From assembly GCA_034431435.1 (NCBI GenBank), contig DAOUDG010000016.1, positions 135,155-199,154 of the forward strand: DNA of 64,000 bases, given 5' to 3'. Below the pieces are notes generated by a model, which made no database searches, was not told the DNA's origin, and worked only from the letters and a program-made list of their open reading frames with translations. The translations under genes were made by a program, and so were the position numbers. This document shows positions 35,891-42,431 of this stretch, in pieces (position 1 is the first letter of the stretch; every line of letters begins with the position of its first letter). Origin of the DNA: JAHCIE01 sp034431435 (GTDB lineage Bacteria > Chloroflexota > Anaerolineae > Epilineales > JAHCIE01).

Positions 35891-38044
35891 ATGGGATCGC
35901 GACCTGAAGCCACACCTCAAGGGCACTGCCCGCATCTGGGACTGCTCGCCGATCGCACGTCGATCTTTAGCGAGCCAATTGACGACCATCGCTGCTACGT
36001 GTCGGGCCGCGCCCAGGTCATCGACCTTCAGCACCAGGCCGCCTTCTGCCTGACAAGCGCGTGCACCACATGCCCACGCTATGTAGCGCCCCCCACGCCA
36101 GTTCAAGCCGCGAGGCCCGCGCCCCAGCCGCCCGCGCTCCAGGAAGTGCCGCAGGACAGCCAGGGCGAGCAAGGCGGACTGCGGGGGAGTCTCGGTCGCG
36201 CCTCGAAACCGCAGCTCGCCGTCGTGGCGGCGGTGGGGTTGGCGCTGGCGCTGGTGGCGCTGTATGTGGTCGTGCTACGGCCACGTAGCGCGGCCCCGAC
36301 GCCTGACTCGGCCGCCGTTGCCATCGCGGCCCCCTCCGCGACCCTGGCGCCACCCACCAGCACGGCCCCCGTCGTCACACCCACCCCCTCTCCGGCGCTA
36401 CAGTTGATCGCCAGCCAGTCGACGCCGGTCTTGCCGCCGACGCCGACACTCCTCCCAGGGCAGTTGATGGCGAGCCTGATCCCCGCCGGCAACAGCGTCG
36501 GCTGGGTTGCCAGTGGCGACCGCATCAACCACTTCGGGGACCGCAACCTCCACGCTGGCGTCTTCGACGGGCAGACCTACCGGGGCGCGCTTCAGTTTCC
36601 ACTGGCCTCAGTCCCCGTTGGCTCCAAGATTCACTACGCCGCCGTTGAACTGATGGGGCTGAGCGGGGAGAACATGGGCAGCGGCGGTCAATGGGCCTTG
36701 CGCCTCCTCGACCCTGAGGCCGACAGCAACTGGTCAACGACCACCTACGAGCGCGTCCGCGACGCCGCTGTTGTGGATACCATCGGCTCTCCGCTCAGTG
36801 CGACCGACCTCGCCGTGCGCCATGCCAATGTCCTGGCCTTCAGCCCCGAACAGTTGCCGCTACTGGAAGACCGCCTCGAGGCCCGGTTCGCTTCCTTCCG
36901 CATCGATGGGCCGACGGAGGGGACGAAGAACCTGTTCACCTGGGATACGGGCTACGGCAGCGGCTTTGGCACGCGCCCTGTGCTACGAATCGTCTATTCA
37001 CCGCCTCCGACTCTGACACCCATCGTCATCACGGTCACGCCGGTACCGGCCAACCTGGCGACGGCGGCGGCCCAGATCGCGCGCGCGACCTTCCAGGCCC
37101 AGGAGTTTGGCACGCCGACCCCCTTCCCCACCAACGTCGTCACCGCACCGCCGCCCCTGGTGATCACCAACACGCCAGTACCAGAGAATGCGGCGACAGC
37201 TGAGTTTGCCGCCATCGAAGCGCAGGCCCGCCTGCGCCTGTTCGGCACGCCAACCCCCCTACCCGCGCGCATGGAGGTTCAAACGGCGACCCCCATCCCG
37301 ACGCCCGGCCCGACGCGCACCTGGACGCCGCCGCCACCGACACCGACGGCGACCCCCTTGCCGCTGCTCATCCCTATCGAGACGCTCAACATCCCGGCGC
37401 TCACCGCAACACCCATCCCAACCATCACCCCGGCCGTCATCCCCGACATTCTCAAGGGCAAGATTCTGTTCATGTCTGACCGTCTAAACGGCAAGGAGGG
37501 GCTGTTCGCTGTGAACCCCGACGGTAGCGGCCTGGCGCTGGTCACCGATAGCTGGGGTTATCTGCAGGCGCGCGAGCTGGCGCAATACTCACCTGACCGT
37601 AGCCTGCGTGTCTTTGTACGCCCCGGCCAGGCTGAAGTATCATCCACCACCAAGGGCATCGAGTCGAAGGCCGTCCTGGCGAACATCGAACTGTGGACCC
37701 AGCACTTCCCCGACGGGGGGCTGAAGGTACTGACCACCGGGCCGCGCGCCACCTACGATCCGGTGTGGTCCCCCGACGGCATCCACGTAGCGTTCGTGTC
37801 CCAAGAGTCGGGCAACGACGACATCTACACCATCAACCCCGACACCCGCGAGGAGCAGCGCCTGACAAACAACGGCTGGCCGTGGGACAAGCACCCCTCC
37901 TACTCCTCCGATGGCCAGCAGATCGTCTTCTGGTCTAACCGCGATGGCCGCCGCAGCCTGTACATCATGAACGCCGACGGCTCCGAGCAACGGCCCTTGA
38001 TGGACAGCCCATACAACGATTGGGACCCCATATGGATCAAGTAA
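35891..38044 (+). CDS. Membrane-anchored protein: Cys-rich N-domain, DNRLRE-like domain, Pro/Thr repeats and TolB-type beta-propeller
   Basis: A 717-residue protein with an unusual order of modules. Residues 13-64 hold five cysteines (13, 35, 53, 58, 61) in a C-P-H-L-G-L ... R-C-Y ... F-C-L-T ... C-P-x-Y arrangement that could bind metal. A helix at about 109-129 crosses the membrane. Next come a Pro/Thr linker, a beta domain of DNRLRE type (about 195-370), two Pro/Thr-rich repeats, and PD40/TolB propeller blades (FMSDRLNGKEGLFAVNPDGS, DPVWSPDGIHVAFVS, PSYSSDGQQIVFWSNRDG). The ATG at 35891 has GGAG eight bases upstream. A role as a surface glycan-sensing or structural protein is my inference. 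Confidence 0.7.
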   Translation: MGSRPEATPQGHCPHLGLLADRTSIFSEPIDDHRCYVSGRAQVIDLQHQAAFCLTSACTTCPRYVAPPTPVQAARPAPQPPALQEVPQDSQGEQGGLRGSLGRASKPQLAVVAAVGLALALVALYVVVLRPRSAAPTPDSAAVAIAAPSATLAPPTSTAPVVTPTPSPALQLIASQSTPVLPPTPTLLPGQLMASLIPAGNSVGWVASGDRINHFGDRNLHAGVFDGQTYRGALQFPLASVPVGSKIHYAAVELMGLSGENMGSGGQWALRLLDPEADSNWSTTTYERVRDAAVVDTIGSPLSATDLAVRHANVLAFSPEQLPLLEDRLEARFASFRIDGPTEGTKNLFTWDTGYGSGFGTRPVLRIVYSPPPTLTPIVITVTPVPANLATAAAQIARATFQAQEFGTPTPFPTNVVTAPPPLVITNTPVPENAATAEFAAIEAQARLRLFGTPTPLPARMEVQTATPIPTPGPTRTWTPPPPTPTATPLPLLIPIETLNIPALTATPIPTITPAVIPDILKGKILFMSDRLNGKEGLFAVNPDGSGLALVTDSWGYLQARELAQYSPDRSLRVFVRPGQAEVSSTTKGIESKAVLANIELWTQHFPDGGLKVLTTGPRATYDPVWSPDGIHVAFVSQESGNDDIYTINPDTREEQRLTNNGWPWDKHPSYSSDGQQIVFWSNRDGRRSLYIMNADGSEQRPLMDSPYNDWDPIWIK
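37016..37290 (+). repeat. Two tandem Pro/Thr-rich protein repeats of about 45 residues
   Basis: Within the gene at 35891 two consecutive units share the pattern VIT-x-TPVP-x-N-x-ATA, about 15-20 residues rich in Ala/Gln/Glu, then FGTPTP-x-P. The copies diverge in the helical part but keep the ends. They look like spacer modules lifting the propeller away from the membrane. Confidence 0.7.
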
Positions 38045-38097
38045 TGCAACTGGCTACGGGGCTGGGAATGCCGCGCCTGGCGCAGACCTCGACCTGA

Positions 38098-38943
38098 ATG
38101 GAGCGCCTCGACCGCCTAGGTTGGGCGGCCGGCATCGCCTTCGAGAGCTACGGCCTGCGCATCGGCGTGCGTACCAACACGCCGAACATTCTGCCCCAGT
38201 TGGGATCGTACTTCCCCCCCAACTGGACGCCAGCGACGGATCCCGAGGTCGACTGGCTCTACTCGCTGAAGGTAGGTGGGGAAGGGGCGCGCCCCGGCGT
38301 CCGCCGTTTCCACCTGGCCTACTCAGACGCGGCTCTCATTGGGCGGTCGCATGAGATCGAGCCGGTGTTCCATGCCCTGGAGGCTGATATTCAGGCGGTG
38401 ATAGCGAACCTGGCGCGCGAGCGACTGTTCGTCCATGCCGGCGTCGTCGGCTGGGAGAATCAGGCCATCCTGATCCCAGGCGAGAGCCGCAGCGGCAAGA
38501 CGAGCCTGGTGGAAGCCTTCCTCCGCGCGGGCGCTACGTACTATTCCGACGAATACGCCGTCCTCGACCCCGATGGCCGCGTCCATCCCTTTCCACGCGC
38601 CCTGGGTGTGCGCCATCGCCAGGATAACGGCTGGACGCGCCAGCCAGTCGAGAGCCTGGGCGCGTCTGTGGGTCAGACACCGCTACCGGTAGGGTTGGTG
38701 CTCCTGACAGAGTACAAGCCAACCGCTCACTGGCGGCCTCGCCCTGTCACACGGGGCCAAGCCGCGCTCGCACTGTTCGCGCATACCTTCGTGGCTCATC
38801 GTGAGCCGACCCTGGCGCTCGGCATCCTCCAGCGCGCGGTCGCCGAGGCGACGGCGCTGAAGGGGACGCGCGGCGAGGCAGACAAGGTTGTTGGTCGCGT
38901 TCTGGCCCGGTTGTCTGGCAGCCAGGCCCAGAGCGCCTGCTGA
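38098..38943 (+). CDS. HPr-kinase-related kinase (HprK-rel type)
   Basis: A 281-residue protein whose C-terminal half resembles the HPr kinase/phosphorylase P-loop domain: FVHAGVV near 111, a Walker A GESRSGKTS at 128-136, then YYSDEYAVLDPDG near 148-160, where an acidic pair follows as in HprK-family active sites. The N-terminal half is unlike HprK. There is no HPr gene nearby. Stand-alone HprK-related kinases are known next to PqqD-like proteins and nucleotidyltransferases in exopolysaccharide and lasso-peptide loci, and one lasso-peptide kinase of this family phosphorylates its peptide. That is exactly the context here, so the PqqD-knottin product downstream is the best substrate candidate. 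The start at 38098 is the only in-frame option, as a stop codon directly precedes it. Confidence 0.8.
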   Translation: MERLDRLGWAAGIAFESYGLRIGVRTNTPNILPQLGSYFPPNWTPATDPEVDWLYSLKVGGEGARPGVRRFHLAYSDAALIGRSHEIEPVFHALEADIQAVIANLARERLFVHAGVVGWENQAILIPGESRSGKTSLVEAFLRAGATYYSDEYAVLDPDGRVHPFPRALGVRHRQDNGWTRQPVESLGASVGQTPLPVGLVLLTEYKPTAHWRPRPVTRGQAALALFAHTFVAHREPTLALGILQRAVAEATALKGTRGEADKVVGRVLARLSGSQAQSAC

Positions 38944-38956
38944 AAAGGGGGTTCTT

Positions 38957-39550
38957 GTGGACATGACAGCTATGCCTTATGCACGCCGCGACGGCCTGGT
39001 CGTCCAGGACTTGCCACCGGATGAGGTACTTGTCTACGACACCGCGCGCGGCAAAGCCCACTGCCTCAATCGCACGGCGGCCCTGGTGTGGCGCGCGTGC
39101 GACGGGCAGACGAGCGTCGAGGCGATCGCACGCCGTGTCAAGGGCGACATAGGCGCAGCAACCCTCGACGAGGCCCAGGATGCGGTGTGGCTCGCCCTGG
39201 ATCGCCTCAGCCGGGCCAACCTGCTCCAGCAGTCCGTGACGCCGCCCCTGGTGGCGGCGGGCATGTCGCGCCGCGAGTTCGTCCAGAAACTGGGCGTGGC
39301 ATCCCTCGTGCTGATTCCCGGCGTGTCGTCGGTGCGTATCCCCAGCCAGCTACAGACCGGTAGCCCCGGGCAGAGCGGCGGCAGCGGACCGTACCCGACA
39401 CCGACCGGCGGGGGCGGCGCTCCACCCATCGCCACCCCCAAGCCAAGCACCTGCATCGCCGCCGGCCAGCGTTGCTCGAAGAGCAGCGGCCTGCCCTGTT
39501 GCCCCGGCCTGCGCTGCGCGTCGTTCGGCTTCAACTCCATATGCATGTAG
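38957..39550 (+). CDS. PqqD-like domain protein with internal Tat-like motif and C-terminal cystine-knot peptide
   Basis: A 197-residue protein in three parts. Residues about 8-95 form a PqqD-like winged-helix domain of the type that binds peptide leaders (HCLNRTAALVWRACDG at 35-50, then predicted helices to 90). Residues 104-113 read SRREFVQKLG, close to the twin-arginine consensus, followed by a short hydrophobic run to 126. A Gly/Pro/Ser linker leads to six cysteines at 166, 173, 181, 182, 187 and 196 (C-x6-C-x7-CC-x4-C-x8-C), the spacing of inhibitor cystine knots. The GTG at 38957 has AGGGGG upstream; an ATG two codons later is an alternative. I read it as a leader-chaperone-precursor fusion releasing a knottin. 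Confidence 0.78.
   Translation: MDMTAMPYARRDGLVVQDLPPDEVLVYDTARGKAHCLNRTAALVWRACDGQTSVEAIARRVKGDIGAATLDEAQDAVWLALDRLSRANLLQQSVTPPLVAAGMSRREFVQKLGVASLVLIPGVSSVRIPSQLQTGSPGQSGGSGPYPTPTGGGGAPPIATPKPSTCIAAGQRCSKSSGLPCCPGLRCASFGFNSICM
39452..39544 (+). other. Sequence encoding the six-cysteine knottin core
   Basis: Encodes Cys166 to Cys196 of the PqqD-like protein. The cysteine spacing 6-7-0-4-8 is very close to that of the 32-residue plant amylase-inhibitor knottin and other inhibitor cystine knots, and residue content (Gly, Ser, Arg, Pro around CC) also fits. The peptide is followed by a single Met and the stop, so the knot is the extreme C-terminus. No cleavage site of AxA type is evident before it. 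Confidence 0.65.
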
Positions 39551-40743
39551 GCGCGCCGTCGGCCGCTGCGTTCGCGCCATCAGCCGACCAGGAGCCGTTG
39601 TTTCGGCTCGTGACCACCGACGGCTCACCGTTCCCGCCCCTCCCGACGGCTGTCGATTGGGATAGCGTGGCGCGCCAGGCGAGGCTACACCGCCTGGAAC
39701 CCTTGCTGTACGCTGCCCTGCGGGACGAAGACTGCCTCCCCAGTGACGTGGAGGCAGAGTGGCGCGAGGCCTACCTGACCACCGCTCTGCGCAACGCCGT
39801 GGCGCTCCGCGTCCTGGACGTGGTGGTTGCGCACCTGGCGGACGCCGGTATCCCGGTCATCGTGCTGAAGGGCGCGGCGCTCGTCCAGACCGTGTACGGA
39901 AACGTCGCGCTGCGTCCCATGCACGACCTGGACATACTGGTGCGACCCGCACACGTTGCCAGGGCGCTCCAGGCGCTGGCGTCCCTGGGCTTTCGTCGCC
40001 TGTGGGACGAGCCGCGTCACGGCTCGGAAGCGGCCTACGAGAGCCACACCTCGCTCATCAACGCCGCCGAGATGGGCGTCATCCTGGAGCTTCACTGGGG
40101 CTTGATTGACTCGCCCCACTATCAGAGCCACCTGCGCACCGACTGGTTCTGGGCAACAGCGCGCCCCCTGCGGCCAGGGCAGTCGCAGCCGCTCATCCTC
40201 GGCGCATCGGCCCAGATTCTGTACCTGTGCGCCCATTTGATGTTGCATCACAGCGGCGCGCCCGACGGCCATCTCCTCTGGCTCAACGACATCGCCGCGT
40301 GTGTCAGCCACGACCGCGACGCCATCGATTGGGATGCCGTCCTGGCTCAGGCGCAGCGCGATGATCTGGTGATCGCCCTGCAGCGCACCTTACCGCGCGT
40401 CGCCACTGAGTTCGGCGCGCCCGTGCCGCCAGCGGCGCTGGCCCGCCTGGCCGCCCTGCGCCCCACCCGCGCCGAGAGGCGCGTCGTCGCGCGCCTGACC
40501 CTGGCCCACCGTCCCGTCGGCCAACGTTTCTGGGATGACTTGACGACGTTCAGCGACTGGCCGCGCCGCATTGGCTTCGCCACGGCTAACTTGTTTCCGT
40601 CCCAGGCTTACATGCGGTGGCGCTATAGTATCGTCCACCCCGCTCTGACACCCCTGTACTACCCCTATCGCTGGTGGCTGGGCCTACGCAGCCTGACGGA
40701 AGCGTCGACCCCGCCCGTATCGGACGCCGAGGAGGCTCGATGA
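39541..40743 (+). CDS. Nucleotidyltransferase-fold protein (NTP_transf_5-like)
   Basis: A 400-residue protein whose middle contains IPVIVLKGAALVQTVYGN near 123 and LRPMHDLDILVRPAHV near 143; the H-D-L-D-I pattern matches the minimal nucleotidyltransferase metal site. VILELHWGLIDSP near 182 is another family signature. Proteins of this uncharacterised family often sit beside PqqD-like and HprK-related genes in lasso-peptide and EPS loci. Its ATG overlaps the end of the knottin gene by ten bases and its stop overlaps the next start (ATGA), so it is translationally coupled to both. It may transfer a nucleotide to the peptide or to a glycan; this is inferred. Confidence 0.78.
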   Translation: MHVGAPSAAAFAPSADQEPLFRLVTTDGSPFPPLPTAVDWDSVARQARLHRLEPLLYAALRDEDCLPSDVEAEWREAYLTTALRNAVALRVLDVVVAHLADAGIPVIVLKGAALVQTVYGNVALRPMHDLDILVRPAHVARALQALASLGFRRLWDEPRHGSEAAYESHTSLINAAEMGVILELHWGLIDSPHYQSHLRTDWFWATARPLRPGQSQPLILGASAQILYLCAHLMLHHSGAPDGHLLWLNDIAACVSHDRDAIDWDAVLAQAQRDDLVIALQRTLPRVATEFGAPVPPAALARLAALRPTRAERRVVARLTLAHRPVGQRFWDDLTTFSDWPRRIGFATANLFPSQAYMRWRYSIVHPALTPLYYPYRWWLGLRSLTEASTPPVSDAEEAR

Positions 40744-41681
40744 AAATTTTGGTGACGGGTGGGGCTGGCTTCATCGGCTCCCACGTGGTAGATGCTCTGG
40801 TCGCGGCCGGCCACGACGTGAGCGTCGTGGATGATCTATCGGCAGGCCGCCGCCACAATCTCAACCCGCGGGCGCGCTTCTACCAGGTGGATATTCGAGA
40901 CGCGGCCCTGGACGACATCATCGCCCAGGAGAAGCCCGACATGGTCAGCCACCAGGCGGCGCGAGCGAACGTGCGCGAGTCGATGGAGAAGCCGATCCTG
41001 TACGCCGACGTGAACATCCTCGGTTCACTCAACCTCTTGGAGAGTTGCCGCCGCCACGGCGTGCGCAAGGTCATCTACGCATCGACCGGCGGCGCGTCGT
41101 ATGGCGAGCCGCAGCAGCTGCCCGTGCCTGAAGACCATCCCATCAACCCGCTGGACCCCTATGGCGCGAGCAAGCATCACGTCGAGCATTATCTGTACCT
41201 GTATCGGGCCAACTACGGCCTGGACTACACCATCCTGCGCTATCCGAACGTCTTCGGCCCCCGCCAGGACCCCCACGGCGAGGCCGGCGTCGTGGCGATA
41301 TTCACCGGTCTGATGCTATCGGGCGGCCAGCCCATCATCAATGGCACAGGCGAGCAAGAGCGGGATTTCGTCGATGTGTCGGACGTGGCCCGCGCCAACT
41401 GGCTGGCCCTCAGCCAGGGCGGCGGCCGGGTGTACAACATTGGCAGCGGTACAGGCACATCCATCAACCGCATCTACGCGCTGTTGGCCGAGCTGACCAG
41501 CTACGACGGCCCCGTGGTCCACGGCCCATCCAAGCAGGGCGAAGTCTACAAGATCTACCTCGACGCGAGCCGGGCGCGTCGGGAGTTGGGCTGGTATCCC
41601 AAGATGCCCCTGGAAACGGGCCTGGCGCGCACGGTCGAGTACTTTCGCACCTCCATCCTGGTCCCCGCTGGCAAACCGTAA
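40740..41681 (+). CDS. NAD-dependent sugar-nucleotide epimerase/dehydratase (GalE-like SDR)
   Basis: A 313-residue extended short-chain dehydrogenase: GGAGFIGSH near residues 7-15 (NAD site), YADVNILGSLNLLESC near 85, the active-site Ser/Thr in ASTGGASYG near 115, and YGASKHHVEHYL near 140 (catalytic YxxxK). Substrate loop RYPNVFGPRQDPHGEAGVVA near 165 is typical of UDP-glucose/UDP-GlcNAc 4-epimerases, though dehydratases share it. GAGGCTCG precedes the ATG, which overlaps the previous stop. It probably supplies an epimerised sugar nucleotide for the polysaccharide. Confidence 0.88.
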   Translation: MKILVTGGAGFIGSHVVDALVAAGHDVSVVDDLSAGRRHNLNPRARFYQVDIRDAALDDIIAQEKPDMVSHQAARANVRESMEKPILYADVNILGSLNLLESCRRHGVRKVIYASTGGASYGEPQQLPVPEDHPINPLDPYGASKHHVEHYLYLYRANYGLDYTILRYPNVFGPRQDPHGEAGVVAIFTGLMLSGGQPIINGTGEQERDFVDVSDVARANWLALSQGGGRVYNIGSGTGTSINRIYALLAELTSYDGPVVHGPSKQGEVYKIYLDASRARRELGWYPKMPLETGLARTVEYFRTSILVPAGKP

Positions 41682-41716
41682 CACCGATACCCACCCTTAA
41701 CCGTTGGAGGCCCCCT

Positions 41717-42322
41717 ATGCACCGACTGGACGCCTATCTCGCCGAGTTGGCGGCCGCGCTGACCGCGACCCCGCGCGAACCCCTGGACGAGATCGCATGG
41801 GCCTTGTGGGAGACTTATCGCCGGGATGGGACCATCATCGCCTGCGGGAACGGCGGCAGCGCGGCATCTGCCTCGCACCTGGCATGCGACCTGTCCAAAT
41901 GGACCATCCATGAGGGACATCGCCGCGTGCGCGCCATCGCCCTCACCGACAACGTGCCCATCATGACCGCCTGGTCGAACGATACCGCCTACGAGCGGGC
42001 CTTCGTCGAGCAATTGATGGGCCTGTATCGACCCGGCGACACCCTCGTCGCCATCTCCGGCAGCGGTAACTCGCCCAACGTGTTGCGCGCTGTCGAGTGG
42101 GCCAACGAGCAGGGCGCGACCACCATCGGCCTGACGGGCTTCGACGGCGGCAAGCTGGCCGGATTGGCGCGCCACGCCATGATCGCCCCCAGTCACCTGA
42201 TGCCCCTGGTCGAGGATGTTCATATCGCCTTGTGTCACGGCCTGGCCGTAACCCTCGGCGCGATGATCGCCGACGAGCGTCTACTCTTCGAGCCAACACG
42301 GCTCCGAACGCAAGCGGCCTGA
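41717..42322 (+). CDS. SIS-domain sugar isomerase (phosphoheptose isomerase, GmhA-like)
   Basis: A 201-residue SIS protein: CGNGGSAASASHLACDLSKW near 43 and AISGSGNSPNVLRAVEWA near 113 form the phosphosugar-binding site, and EDVHIALCHGLAVTLG near 175 provides the catalytic Glu/His region of GmhA. GGAGG lies seven bases before the ATG. GmhA converts sedoheptulose-7-phosphate to heptose phosphate; other SIS proteins act on hexosamines, so the heptose assignment is probable, not certain. It is the last gene of the plus-strand glycan run, followed by a hairpin. Confidence 0.85.
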   Translation: MHRLDAYLAELAAALTATPREPLDEIAWALWETYRRDGTIIACGNGGSAASASHLACDLSKWTIHEGHRRVRAIALTDNVPIMTAWSNDTAYERAFVEQLMGLYRPGDTLVAISGSGNSPNVLRAVEWANEQGATTIGLTGFDGGKLAGLARHAMIAPSHLMPLVEDVHIALCHGLAVTLGAMIADERLLFEPTRLRTQAA

Positions 42323-42351
42323 TACTCAACGCTGGCCCGCCGCCTGACTGC

Positions 42352-42381
42352 ACGCGCCCGACGGGTATCCGTCGGGCGCGT
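42352..42381. terminator. Perfect hairpin between convergent genes
   Basis: A 13-bp perfect stem with a four-base loop (GTAT); the left arm core is GCGCCCGACGG. T/G-rich sequence follows on the plus side. It lies between the stop of the SIS gene (+) and the stop of the DinG-like gene (-), so it can serve both directions. Confidence 0.75.
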
Positions 42382-42431
42382 CGTTGTGTCTGGAGATGGA
42401 GTCAGGCTTCTTCGCCCTGGGCCGCCCGCCG

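Noticed and set aside
39452..39544. Tail cysteines as a zinc finger or as a lipoprotein signal
   Set aside because: There are no paired CxxC units apart from adjacent CC, and the cysteines lie at the C-terminus far from a signal peptide; spacing fits a cystine knot better.
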